Positions 1-8,495 of a DNA stretch of 64,000 nucleotides are shown one piece after another. The notes beneath the pieces are model-generated. The model was not told the origin of the DNA and did no database searches. It saw only the letters and a program-made list of their open reading frames with translations. The stretch lies in contig NZ_JARNTW010000003.1 in assembly GCF_029433105.1 (NCBI RefSeq), positions 496,001 through 560,000 on the forward strand, read 5' to 3'. The position numbers and the translations under genes were made by a program. Numbering within the stretch: position 1 is the stretch's first letter; the number at the start of each line of letters is the position of its first letter. This DNA is from Runella sp. MFBS21. Lineage in GTDB: Bacteria; Bacteroidota; Bacteroidia; Cytophagales; Spirosomataceae.

Positions 1-1831
1 TAGCAAAATCTCCCCCCATCGTAAAGCGATACCTCAACCAATCGGTAAACTTAAGTTCGGCAAACATCGTCCCTAAAAACTTAAAAGCGCGGTCGGTTTG
101 ATACTGCTGCTCTTGTTCTGCCACGCGAAGTGGATTTTCGGGGTCAGTAGCGTCTAAGCCTTGGGCTGTTGTGCTGAACCCTCCAATTTTTGTTGGGTCG
201 CGTTCGGGCCAATACGGAATCATCCTCATGATATTCATTACCAAACTCCGACCACCTCCGTCTCGCTCTTGGGTGCGGAAGTCGGTAGCTGCTAATAAGG
301 TTTGTCCAATCGTCAGGTACTTATTGACCTTATGGTCAGAGTTAATACGAAAACTTTGGCGATCGTAGTTGGTAAAAGGCAAAATCCCTTCCTGTTTGAA
401 ATACCCTAATGATGCATAAAAACGTGAGGTGGAATTACCGCCTGATAGCGATATCTGATTGTCAGTAATAGGGGCATTTCTAAACATCGTCTTTTGCCAG
501 TCGGTATCGGTCTGTGCAAAAGTCTGCGTAGCACCGTCGTAAATAGGAACATTCAGATTCGTAAATCGTCCCGGAATAGGCTGTCCGGCGGCGGTCAAGA
601 GCGCTGTACCATAACGAATATATTCATCGCGGTTGAGTAAATCGAGGGTTCGCCAAGCCGATTGAGTACCTACATAAGAATCAATTCCGATGCTCAATTT
701 CCCATTGTTGGAGCCTTTTTTGGTAGTAATCAAAACCACCCCGTTAGCTGCCCGAGACCCATAAATAGCTGCGGCACTTGCATCTTTAAGTACTTCCAAC
801 GACTCAATGTCTTTGGGGTCAATATTGTTGAGCCCTCCTGCTGGAACCCCATCTATCACATACAATGGATTGGGATTAAGGCTAATAGAACCTACACCAC
901 GTATCCTTACTACCGGCTCAGAACCTGGGCCGCTGTTGTTGGTAATCGATACCCCCGGTACACGTCCTTGCATCGCTTGCGTGGCACTTACTACGGGCAA
1001 AGCCTTGAGTTCTTTCTGAGTTACTGACGATACGGCTCCCGTCAATGAGGATTTTTTCTGAGTACCATACCCTACCACAACTACTTCATTCAAAGATGAA
1101 GTAGAGGCTGCCAAAGCTATATCAATAGATGTACGTCCCGATGTTACTCTTACTTCTTGGGAGGCGTACCCAATAAAGCTAAAAACCAAGGTTACATCTC
1201 CGTCAGGTACCGACAATTGATAACGTCCCTGTCCGTCGGTAGTAGTACCTTTGTTAGTACCTTTTAGAAGTACACTTACTCCTGCTAGCATTTCTCCACT
1301 TTCTTGGTCCGTAATTTTACCTTGGACTGTACGGTCAGCGATTGATGTCATGCTGAACCCCATACGGGTTATCTTCGAAGCCATCAATGTATTAGGAGTG
1401 GTATTGATTTCACTTACGCTATGAGAGGTTTCAGGGAAATCGACTTTGTTGAGCTTACGAATCACTTTTTCTTTCTTTTGCTCACTTGACAAAATAATGT
1501 AGAAATTATCGCGTACTTTCTCGTATTTAAGGCCACTATTTTTTAGGACTTTATCAAGTTGATCTTCTACTTTAGATGCTTTTCCAGTATTGACCAACGG
1601 AATTTGAGCATCCATTAATTCACTACGATAAATAAACGATACTTTATACCGTTTTTCTAAATCAGTAAGTACAGTCTTAAGGGCTATCATTTTGGGTCGT
1701 TCGGAGGTACTCCCATTCTCTTGAGGCGTGTAACGCTGATTCGACGCTACCAACTGAGCATGTGATGATTCTGTAAACAGAACACCCACAAGTCCCAAGC
1801 TCATCAGCCAGTGTACAATTCGTTTCATCAT
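1..1831 (-). CDS. SusC/RagA-family TonB-dependent outer-membrane receptor (5' part, runs off the window)
   Basis: Reverse-strand reading from ATG 1831 stays open to the window edge, giving about 610 N-terminal residues of a protein normally near 1,000-1,150. Visible in order: a signal peptide (MMKRIVHWLMSLGLVGVLF, ending near SSHAQ); an STN secretin/TonB N-terminal domain (about residues 45-105); a carboxypeptidase-regulatory-like beta sandwich (about 160-240, with TVQGKITDQESGEMLAGVSV); then the TonB plug with the SusC signature PLYVIDGVP near residue 323 and ASAAAIYGSRAANGVVLITTK-like sequence near 345. Members import oligosaccharides or peptides with a SusD lipoprotein, expected beyond the left edge. 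The STN domain is the part that signals to FecR, and the FecR/ECF-sigma genes lie immediately upstream in the same direction. Substrate cannot be told from this fragment. Confidence 0.95.
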   Translation of the reverse strand, partial: MMKRIVHWLMSLGLVGVLFTESSHAQLVASNQRYTPQENGSTSERPKMIALKTVLTDLEKRYKVSFIYRSELMDAQIPLVNTGKASKVEDQLDKVLKNSGLKYEKVRDNFYIILSSEQKKEKVIRKLNKVDFPETSHSVSEINTTPNTLMASKITRMGFSMTSIADRTVQGKITDQESGEMLAGVSVLLKGTNKGTTTDGQGRYQLSVPDGDVTLVFSFIGYASQEVRVTSGRTSIDIALAASTSSLNEVVVVGYGTQKKSSLTGAVSSVTQKELKALPVVSATQAMQGRVPGVSITNNSGPGSEPVVRIRGVGSISLNPNPLYVIDGVPAGGLNNIDPKDIESLEVLKDASAAAIYGSRAANGVVLITTKKGSNNGKLSIGIDSYVGTQSAWRTLDLLNRDEYIRYGTALLTAAGQPIPGRFTNLNVPIYDGATQTFAQTDTDWQKTMFRNAPITDNQISLSGGNSTSRFYASLGYFKQEGILPFTNYDRQSFRINSDHKVNKYLTIGQTLLAATDFRTQERDGGGRSLVMNIMRMIPYWPERDPTKIGGFSTTAQGLDATDPENPLRVAEQEQQYQTDRAFKFLGTMFAELKFTDWLRYRFTMGGDFA

Positions 1832-1892
1832 GTGTGTAGTTTTAGGTTTTGAGTGAGTTTAACTTTGTTTTGGGTGATTAATTGAAAAATGG

Positions 1893-2858
1893 CTATTGAT
1901 TGGATTGGATAATGACTTTATCTTGATTTTTAATAATTTTCAGATCAAACAAACGTCCTAGAGCTTCTAGCAAAATATCAATATTTTGGGTAGGAATTGT
2001 GCCCGAAAATTCTTGACGAAGTAGCGTTTTGTCTTCTATTACTACTTCTAATCCATAGGTATCTTCTAGCTGTTGGGCGATGTCAGCCAGCGACATTTTG
2101 TCAAAAGTGAGTCGGGCATTACGCCACGAAGAATAGACTTCAGAATTAACCCTACGGGCGACAAGTTTTGTATCCTGAGCATTTGACTCGTACAAGTCCC
2201 CTGGCTTCATTACCAAAGGTGTATAGTCTTGCTCTGAATGAGTGAGTTGAATCTTTCCAGTATTTAGTACTACGCGAGTTTTGGTTTTACGAGCATACAC
2301 ATCAAATTCAGTCCCGAGTACTTCTACATTTACTTTATTGGGTAAATGCACCAAAAAATGCTGATGATTAGGAGTATGAGCTACCTGAAAAAAGCCCTCC
2401 CCCTCAATCCACACCTCCCGCTTCTGAAAACTGTGCCACTGTTTTTTGAAACGTAATTTTGAATTGCCATTGAGAGTGATTAGCGTACTATCAGATAGTT
2501 TTACGGTGCGCGTCTCGCCATAGGCAGTTTGAACAATCTCCTCTTTCATAAACTGATACCAATACCCTCCTGCTAGTACTACCATAGCTGCTGCCACCCA
2601 ACGTGCCCATGTCCAATACATCGAATGCACATTAGAAAAAGTCGTGCGCTTATTGATTTTTTGTTGCAGGCGAGCCAATAAGGCTTCCGAATCAAAAGCA
2701 GCTTCTGATTCACTAAGCTCTCTATGGGCTAAGTCATCATCTAAACGCTGCTGTAAGTACTGCTGTCCTTCTTTAGTATCAAACCACTTGAGTACTAGCT
2801 CAGCCTCTTCTACGCTGCACTGATTATTAAAATACTTTTCAACTAATTCTGATTGCAT
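1893..2858 (-). CDS. FecR-family anti-sigma factor with DUF4974 C-terminus
   Basis: About 321 residues from ATG 2858; the longer frame begins at a TTG and is less likely. The cytoplasmic N-terminus (MQSELVEKYFNNQ) would bind the ECF sigma factor. One membrane segment follows (ARWVAAAMVVLAGGYWY, about residues 92-108). Then comes the periplasmic FecR domain (TVKLSDSTLITLNGNSKLRF; EVWIEGEGFFQVAH) and a C-terminal DUF4974/STN-like domain (LTFDKMSLADIAQQLEDTYG to the end), which receives the signal from the receptor. It sits between the ECF sigma gene upstream and the SusC-like receptor downstream, the standard order for Bacteroidota trans-envelope signalling. It probably holds the sigma factor inactive until the receptor is loaded. 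Confidence 0.93.
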   Translation of the reverse strand: MQSELVEKYFNNQCSVEEAELVLKWFDTKEGQQYLQQRLDDDLAHRELSESEAAFDSEALLARLQQKINKRTTFSNVHSMYWTWARWVAAAMVVLAGGYWYQFMKEEIVQTAYGETRTVKLSDSTLITLNGNSKLRFKKQWHSFQKREVWIEGEGFFQVAHTPNHQHFLVHLPNKVNVEVLGTEFDVYARKTKTRVVLNTGKIQLTHSEQDYTPLVMKPGDLYESNAQDTKLVARRVNSEVYSSWRNARLTFDKMSLADIAQQLEDTYGLEVVIEDKTLLRQEFSGTIPTQNIDILLEALGRLFDLKIIKNQDKVIIQSNQ

Positions 2859-2972
2859 AGGTTGACGTGTAAGAAATGTTACTTCCTTATACACCAAACC
2901 ACAAGAGTGGTATTATACTAAATGAAGATTATTTTAAGTTTTTTTTAGATAAAAAACCTAGAAGATTGAAAA

Positions 2973-3590
2973 TCAAAACATTATCCAAAATAATATTGGA
3001 AATAAAACAATTTCAATACGGTGTTGAACGTAGGTTCTGAGAAAATGAAGGGCTTGAGAAAATTGAAATTTAACCGTATTAATAGAGAGACCCATTTGAA
3101 ACGCTACTTCCTCGTTTTTGAGCCCACTTTGCATTCTTAGTTCGAATACTTTCTTTTTTTGAGGCGACAACTTTGAAATTCCCTGCTGAAGTATGCTACT
3201 ATATTCGTCCCATTGTTTGACTTCCTCCCCTGTTCCTTCGCTTTCAGACCAGTCGAGGGTGTATTCGATGTATCGTAAAATCTCGCGTTTTTGATCCCTT
3301 AACACATTAAGAAGGTGATTTTTCATCATAGTCGCCAAAAAACCTTTGAGAGACTGCTGGGTATTTAATTGATAACGATGAGTCCAAAACTTCAAAAAAA
3401 TATCTTGGAGCGCATCTTCTGCCAAAGCGGGATCTTTAAGATATTTCAAAGCAATTCCATACAAATACCGATTGTATAAACGGTATACTTTAGCGAAAGC
3501 AGCCTCTGCCAAAGAGGTAGCCTCTGCTTGAAGATCCACTATCAGTTGTACTTCTATTGTAGAGTTGCTTCTCGCGACCGAAGGGTGCAT
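2973..3590 (-). CDS. ECF-type RNA polymerase sigma factor (sigma-70 family)
   Basis: 205 residues. Sigma region 2 occupies about residues 30-100 (AFAKVYRLYNRYLYGIALKYLKDPALAEDALQ, with the DIFLKFW motif). Region 4 occupies about 130-185 (ISKLSPQKKKVFELRMQSG, then a helix-turn-helix with SINTVKFQFSQAL). There is no region 1 or 3, as expected for ECF factors. It is the first gene of the sigma/FecR/SusC module and presumably directs transcription of the receptor genes. The extreme C-terminus is a hydrophobic tail (IEIVLFPILFWIMF), longer than the cytosolic fold needs, which could tether the factor to the membrane or simply be a helix extension. Confidence 0.93.
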   Translation of the reverse strand: MHPSVARSNSTIEVQLIVDLQAEATSLAEAAFAKVYRLYNRYLYGIALKYLKDPALAEDALQDIFLKFWTHRYQLNTQQSLKGFLATMMKNHLLNVLRDQKREILRYIEYTLDWSESEGTGEEVKQWDEYSSILQQGISKLSPQKKKVFELRMQSGLKNEEVAFQMGLSINTVKFQFSQALHFLRTYVQHRIEIVLFPILFWIMF

Positions 3591-3708
3591 TTTTTTAAAA
3601 TTACTTATTCAACCTATGTACTTTATTTGTCAAACTTCACTGCCTATTAGTGAAATTTTATCTAAATATAGTAATATATTTTTAACAAAGCAACAGCTTA
3701 TGGTAATT

Positions 3709-4626
3709 TTAACTATATCTTTTTGAAATTAAATCAACTTCCTTTACAATCCCCTCAAAATCAGACGCTTTAAACCATCTAAAATTCCCTTGATGCTTAA
3801 ACCATGTAAGCTGGCGCTTAGCATAGCGGCGCGAGTTGCGCTTCAACAATCTAACCATTTCATTAAACCCATATTGCCCGTCGAAATAATCGAAAACTTC
3901 TTTATAACCTACCGTTTGGAGAGCATTATGCTCGCGATACGGTAGTAGGGATTTGGCCTCTTCGACAAGCCCTTTACGAAGCATATCATCCATTCGCATA
4001 TCAATGCGCTGATACAATTCTTCCCGGTCTCTTTCGAGCGCTATTGGGATGATTTGAAAGGGACGTTTTACAGGCTGACGCTCGCGAAAAGACGAAAAAG
4101 GTTTAGATGTCATTATACATACTTCCAAGGCACGCACCACTCTTTGCGTATTTTGGAGGTCGTTTTGGGCACAATAAACTGGATCTAATTCACGCAGCTG
4201 ACTCTGGAGCGATTCAAGTCCTTCGAGTTGGAGTCGATGCATAAGTTCGGTGCGAAGCTCCAGCGGAGTCTCAGGCAAATCATCCAATCCTTCACATACT
4301 GCTTTGATATAAAGCCCTGAGCCTCCTGTCAAGATGACAATGTCTTTTGTCTCAAAAATCTTATCTATCACCGCCAAAGCATCTCGCTCAAAGGCCCCTG
4401 CACTATACAAAATATCAATCGAATGAGAATCTATAAAATGATGCGGTACACCCGCCATTTCTTCGGGGGTGGGTTTGGCAGTACCGATGCTCAATTCTCG
4501 ATAAAACTGCCGCGAATCGGCCGAGATTACCTCTGTATCAAAAAATTTTGCCAAACGCACACACAGATTTGTTTTTCCTACTGCCGTGGGGCCCGCAATC
4601 ACTACCAGCGTTTTTGGAGTTGGCAT
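3709..4626 (-). CDS. miaA: tRNA dimethylallyltransferase MiaA
   Basis: 305 residues from ATG 4626; the longer frame opens with a TTG at 4671 and would add 15 residues before the conserved beginning TLVVIAGPTAVGKTNL. MiaA moves the dimethylallyl group from DMAPP to N6 of adenosine 37 in tRNAs reading UNN codons. Visible: P-loop GPTAVGKT at the N-terminus; SADSRQFYRELSIGTAKPTPEE, the substrate-binding segment; HHFIDSHS; LTGGSGLYIKA; and the C-terminal VGYKEVFDYFDG plus RRYAKRQLTWFKHQ. Length and motifs are those of a complete enzyme. It follows a lipoprotein gene on the same strand, with no apparent functional tie. Confidence 0.97.
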   Translation of the reverse strand: MPTPKTLVVIAGPTAVGKTNLCVRLAKFFDTEVISADSRQFYRELSIGTAKPTPEEMAGVPHHFIDSHSIDILYSAGAFERDALAVIDKIFETKDIVILTGGSGLYIKAVCEGLDDLPETPLELRTELMHRLQLEGLESLQSQLRELDPVYCAQNDLQNTQRVVRALEVCIMTSKPFSSFRERQPVKRPFQIIPIALERDREELYQRIDMRMDDMLRKGLVEEAKSLLPYREHNALQTVGYKEVFDYFDGQYGFNEMVRLLKRNSRRYAKRQLTWFKHQGNFRWFKASDFEGIVKEVDLISKRYS

Positions 4627-4709
4627 ATCATCATAAAAAAAAGCTAAGTGTTCAATATCAGGCTTCTTCAAACCTTTTACTCAACACTTAGCCAACAAAA
4701 ATGTATTAA

Positions 4710-5168
4710 TTAATTTGCTTTTAAAGTCAACTCTTCCGTTTCTCCTGATACGTTTTTAGTTGATATTTCTAGCGTATTTCGCGTAAAATTGCTTATCGTA
4801 TATTTTGTGGTTTTATTGAGAATAAGCTCCGTCTCGGCGGTATTAAATTCCCAACTTCCCTTTTCATAAACTTGTTCGTCAGTAGGTTTACATTTGGTTG
4901 CACCTTCATTACGCTCATACGTTTTGTTGGTATTAAAAACCCAATTATCATCCTTAGCACACGCAAGTGTGTAAGGCAATACATTCAAACCATTTACTTT
5001 GGCTACTTCTACCCGCCATGATTTAGTGGAGGTTCCGGCCAGCAATTCGGTCTTGGTGACACCTGGCTCAGGTTGGGGGTCATCCTCGTCATCTCCTTTT
5101 GTAGTCTCACATCCTAGCACTCCCACCACTAGTGACACTGCCAGCAACCATGTAAAAACAAGTTTCAT
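4710..5168 (-). CDS. Predicted small lipoprotein, lipocalin-like
   Basis: 152 residues. The N-terminus is a lipoprotein signal with predicted acylated Cys20 (VVGVLGCETTKGDDEDD). The acidic stretch after the cysteine is typical of Bacteroidota outer-membrane lipoproteins. The rest has the pattern of lipocalin-like or META-like domains (STKSWRV near residue 50, KGSWEFN, ELILNKTTKYTI, FTRNTLEIS), so it is probably a small beta-barrel domain facing the periplasm or surface. Function and ligand are unknown. A consensus-type promoter lies about 60 bp upstream. Confidence 0.75.
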   Translation of the reverse strand: MKLVFTWLLAVSLVVGVLGCETTKGDDEDDPQPEPGVTKTELLAGTSTKSWRVEVAKVNGLNVLPYTLACAKDDNWVFNTNKTYERNEGATKCKPTDEQVYEKGSWEFNTAETELILNKTTKYTISNFTRNTLEISTKNVSGETEELTLKAN

Positions 5169-5228
5169 GCTTTCAAATTATATTTATTCAAAATAACGCT
5201 TTTCTTTTTAAAGAAGCAATGATTTTGC

Positions 5229-5255
5229 CAAAGTTACCCTTTGTTTCTTCCACAA
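5229..5255 (-). promoter_or_regulatory. Bacteroidota-type promoter of the lipoprotein gene
   Basis: On the minus strand the -7 element TAACTTTG (5229-5236) matches TAnnTTTG, and a TTG-containing -33 element (5253-5255) lies 16 bp away. Transcription would start near 5222, giving a leader of about 55 nt to ATG 5168. Confidence 0.55.
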
Positions 5256-5303
5256 ATTAGAAAACGAAAAATTTATCTAACTTTCGCAAAATCATCACAA
5301 GCA

Positions 5304-5981
5304 ATGGACTTTTCTTTATTACTTTTTTTCCTTATTACGCTCGGCCTAGGCGGTGGGCTTGGATTTGGTACTTTATATTTTTTAAAGTCCAAACAAAATG
5401 CCAATAAGCAACTCGTTCAGTCTTCTACTATTTTGCTAGAACGCATCGAAAAGGTGTTTAAGGTAGTGATGGCTGAAGGCTATTTTACCGAAATATTTGA
5501 TTATAAAGACGACAAAAAGTTTTTATATCTTTTCAAAAACTCAAAAAAAGCACTCATCATCGCCAAAGCGAAAGTGCTCGTAGGATTTGATTTTGCAAAG
5601 ATGCGATTTCACATTGACGAAAAAACCAACAAAATGGTCATAGAATATTTTCCCGAACCAGAGGTGCTTTCAATCGATACTGATTATAAATTTTATGATA
5701 TTGAGCACGGCATTTGGAACAGGTTCAATCACGAAGATTATACAAACCTGCTGGTAGATGCCAAACAAGCCATGAACGAAAAAGCGCTTACAAGCGACTT
5801 ACCCCGTATTGCCAATAATCAGGTACAATTCATGATGTTTCAGTTGGCATCTTCGATGGGTTGGAATATTGATATGCAGCTTCCCCCTTCCAACCAAAAA
5901 AAGCTCGAACAATTTAACGAATATGACGAAGTAAAGGCGGAAGTTTTGCCCTTGCCCAAAGACGAAAATGACGAAGACTAG
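5304..5981 (+). CDS. DUF4230-type membrane-anchored protein
   Basis: 225 residues from ATG 5304; the frame continues upstream but the first 21 codons lack protein character and the chosen start begins the membrane anchor. One N-terminal transmembrane helix (LLLFFLITLGLGGGLGFGTLYFL, about residues 4-26) is followed by a soluble domain with the DUF4230 pattern: SSTILLERIEKVFKVVMAEGYFTEIFDY, then KALIIAKAKVLVGFDFAKM and a beta-rich region ending in MNEKALTSDLPRIANNQ. Members are widespread in Bacteroidota and Firmicutes with no established activity. The C-terminal tail is acidic. It converges with the holA-type gene with a 4-bp gap. Confidence 0.8.
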   Translation: MDFSLLLFFLITLGLGGGLGFGTLYFLKSKQNANKQLVQSSTILLERIEKVFKVVMAEGYFTEIFDYKDDKKFLYLFKNSKKALIIAKAKVLVGFDFAKMRFHIDEKTNKMVIEYFPEPEVLSIDTDYKFYDIEHGIWNRFNHEDYTNLLVDAKQAMNEKALTSDLPRIANNQVQFMMFQLASSMGWNIDMQLPPSNQKKLEQFNEYDEVKAEVLPLPKDENDED

Positions 5982-5985
5982 TCTG

Positions 5986-7005
5986 TCAATGCAAAATCCG
6001 AAAGATAAGTTCTTTCAAAATAGCTTCTTCATTGACGGTACCTGATTCAATGCCTTTGGAGGCATTGTCGGCATGGCGAATCGCTTTGATGGCATTGACC
6101 ACATGCCCCAATGAATACTGACGTGCTGCCGATAAATAATCTTTCACAAAAAACGGATTAACCCCCAATACCGAAGCCAAATTACCTTCTGACTTATCCT
6201 GAGTACCGTGAATGACTAATACTTTACTGAAAAAATTGTAAAGAATAATCAACACCTGTGGCAAGGGATTTTCTTTGGTATGGGTCGCGAAATAATTAGC
6301 GATTTTATTGGCTTTAATCACATCCCGCTGAGTGAGTGCTTTCTGAAGCTCAAATACGTTGTATTCTTTGCTGATACCCACATATTTTTCCACCACTCCG
6401 GCGGTGATTTCGTCACTAGCTGAGAGATTGAGTAAGATTTTGTCGATTTCGCTCGTAATACGTTTCAAGTCATTGCCAATATTTTCGACCAGCATCTGAA
6501 TCGCCTTGATACTGATTTTGGCTCCTAAGCTACGCGTGTATTCGCCTACCCAATCGGGGAGTTTGTTGTCGTACATTTTTTTACATTGTACCAGCACGCC
6601 ATTTTTTTCGAAAGTCTTGGGCAAGGACTTTCGCATGTCAAAATTTCCTTGAAAACACAATACCAATATCGTAGAAGACAACGGCCGCGTAGCATAGTCC
6701 TCTAGCAAAGTAGTTTTTTCTTTGTTGTCGATACCGCTGATTTGCTGGGCTTCTTTGACCAATACGAGCTGGCGCTCCGCCATAAAAGGAAACCGACGAG
6801 CATAATTTAGGATGGCTCCCAAATCAACATCTTTGCCAAAGAGCACAAATTGATTAAAGCCTTTTTCGGCTTCTGGAACTGCCACTTTTTCGATGGCCTC
6901 CGCCAATTGCTCAATGTAGTAAGGTTCATCGCCGTAGATAAAATACAAAGGTTGTAGTTTTTTTTGGCGAATTTCTTTGAGCGTTTGTTCGGGGGTAAGA
7001 TTCAT
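5986..7005 (-). CDS. holA: DNA polymerase III, delta subunit
   Basis: 339 residues from ATG 7005; the longer frame to 7050 adds 15 residues with no similarity to family starts. HolA is the subunit of the clamp loader that opens the beta sliding clamp. Visible: LQPLYFIYGDEPYYIEQLAEAI at the start (the degenerate P-loop region of delta), RRFPFMAERQLVLVKEAQ, ILVLCFQGNFDMRKSLPKTFEKNGVLVQCKKMYD, VENIGNDLKRITSEIDKILL, and the C-terminal helical collar domain (VFELQKALTQRDVIKANKI...). It lies just downstream of the T9SS Plug gene on the same strand and may be co-transcribed with it. Confidence 0.93.
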   Translation of the reverse strand: MNLTPEQTLKEIRQKKLQPLYFIYGDEPYYIEQLAEAIEKVAVPEAEKGFNQFVLFGKDVDLGAILNYARRFPFMAERQLVLVKEAQQISGIDNKEKTTLLEDYATRPLSSTILVLCFQGNFDMRKSLPKTFEKNGVLVQCKKMYDNKLPDWVGEYTRSLGAKISIKAIQMLVENIGNDLKRITSEIDKILLNLSASDEITAGVVEKYVGISKEYNVFELQKALTQRDVIKANKIANYFATHTKENPLPQVLIILYNFFSKVLVIHGTQDKSEGNLASVLGVNPFFVKDYLSAARQYSLGHVVNAIKAIRHADNASKGIESGTVNEEAILKELIFRILH

Positions 7006-7098
7006 GAAGTAGTAGTTTACAAAAATGCCATGGGGGCTATTGAAGACCATGTAGGCCGCAAAAATCGGAAATCATCTATCAGAAATCAACTATATCTT

Positions 7099-8394
7099 TT
7101 ACCTTCTTCCATATTCAATCAATCGATACCCTACAAGTTGGTCAGCTCTAGCCGCCGGAGGGCGGTGATAGACAAAGATTTCGTAATCGTTGGCGGTGTT
7201 AGAAAAACTCCCTTCAAAAGAAACATCGTCCATCTGGCCGTCTCCTTTCAAAGCATAATAGCAGTAATTTACCACGCCTTGTTTGATATACATACTCGCT
7301 TCGTAAGCTCCTGAGCTATTATTGTAGGTCATGCGGCTGGCGTCGTCGTGCTGCCATAGATTAAAAGCTCCCCCTACATACACCTGCGCGTTGGGATATA
7401 AGGGAGATTGAAGCGTAAATACAACATTGAGGTAATCGGCTTCATTGGAACTATTGGCGGCATCTCGATTGAGTACAATGTACTGTCCATTGAGGTCTTG
7501 CGCCTGAAAATTTGCTCCCCCCGCCAGTCGAGAAGCATCTTTGTGAAGTCGCACTATGGTCTGGTCAGGCAGTTGCTCAATGTCATTGACGCTCATTCCT
7601 ACGGCTCGTGACAGGCGAGTATCAAACCAGCGAAACTCATTGCCTCCTAGAATGTTGTTGGACAAGTCAAAGGGGCGGTACTCCAATCGATAATCAAAAG
7701 CCCGCACATTGGTAGGACGTAGTTTTGTAAGGACTTTGTCCCAACGGAAATTTTGTCGAATTACTATTTTTAAATCATCCTGTGGTGACAATAGCTCATA
7801 TCCTTTGTATTCGATATCAAAATCTATCTGTTGGTGAGTGCGCTGCTCGGCTATGCCGGTCGAAAGTCGGACTTGAGGCGATACATTTACCCGCGCCTGA
7901 TACACCATAAACCGCCGACTCAATACTAATTTGGCAGGTCGTTTGTCTTCGTATACCGCTACTACGTAGTTTCCAGGAAGCTTCAACTTAGGTAATTCAA
8001 ATACATAGTGGAAGTAAGGAACTTTGGTATTGAACGATGATTGATAGTCGTTGATAGGGTAATCATTGTATTCATAAGTAAACTCAATATCGTTGAGATT
8101 GGAAGGAGTCCAGTCTGCATTACAATGAAAAACCTTATAACGAAAACTACGAAAACGCGCCGAAAGATCATCAAACTCGGCAATGAGTGGGGTATTGGAA
8201 TCCAAGCTCACCACTGGCGGATAAGTAGTACGGGCGGGGTCTTGCAACTGCACGGGAGCAGGATATACCGCTACTGTTTTGATATTGGCTTCATAGATAG
8301 CATCTTCATAGCGCAGGCCATTGAGTTTTTGAGCAAAAAGGTTCGTGGTTATGCCCAAAAACATTATCAAGAAATAAGTAAGTTGTTTAATCAT
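7099..8394 (-). CDS. Type IX secretion system Plug protein (DUF5103 family)
   Basis: 431 residues with a signal peptide (MIKQLTYFLIMFLGITTNLFA|QK). The sequence fits the DUF5103 family: an N-terminal beta-sandwich domain (KTVAVYPAPVQLQDP...VSLDSNTPLIAEFDDLSARFRSF, then YKVFHCNADWTPSNLNDIEF), RRFMVYQARVNVSPQVRLST, QNFRWDKVLTKLRPTNVRAF and NEFRWFDTRL. The C-terminal part resembles a carbohydrate-binding-module or early-set fold (YVGGAFNLWQHDDASRMTYNNSSGAYE). In Flavobacterium johnsoniae this family caps the periplasmic end of the SprA translocon. That assignment comes from family knowledge; the other core T9SS genes are not in this window. Confidence 0.85.
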   Translation of the reverse strand: MIKQLTYFLIMFLGITTNLFAQKLNGLRYEDAIYEANIKTVAVYPAPVQLQDPARTTYPPVVSLDSNTPLIAEFDDLSARFRSFRYKVFHCNADWTPSNLNDIEFTYEYNDYPINDYQSSFNTKVPYFHYVFELPKLKLPGNYVVAVYEDKRPAKLVLSRRFMVYQARVNVSPQVRLSTGIAEQRTHQQIDFDIEYKGYELLSPQDDLKIVIRQNFRWDKVLTKLRPTNVRAFDYRLEYRPFDLSNNILGGNEFRWFDTRLSRAVGMSVNDIEQLPDQTIVRLHKDASRLAGGANFQAQDLNGQYIVLNRDAANSSNEADYLNVVFTLQSPLYPNAQVYVGGAFNLWQHDDASRMTYNNSSGAYEASMYIKQGVVNYCYYALKGDGQMDDVSFEGSFSNTANDYEIFVYHRPPAARADQLVGYRLIEYGRR

Positions 8395-8495
8395 TACATA
8401 ATTTTCTTTTGGTATATACCTTGTACTCTAACGGAATGAGGTTCATTTTTGTGTTTTCAAATCACTATATTGCACAAATGTAAAAACTGATTTCC

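Noticed and set aside
662-1027. Plus-strand frames of up to 121 codons in the first kilobase
   Set aside because: They lie antisense to the SusC-like receptor, which is clearly coding on the minus strand, and their translations have no protein-like features.
3636-3654. Inverted repeat TTCACT...AGTGAA upstream of the ECF sigma gene
   Set aside because: Only 6-bp arms and neither a terminator tail nor a promoter context; likely chance in AT-rich DNA.
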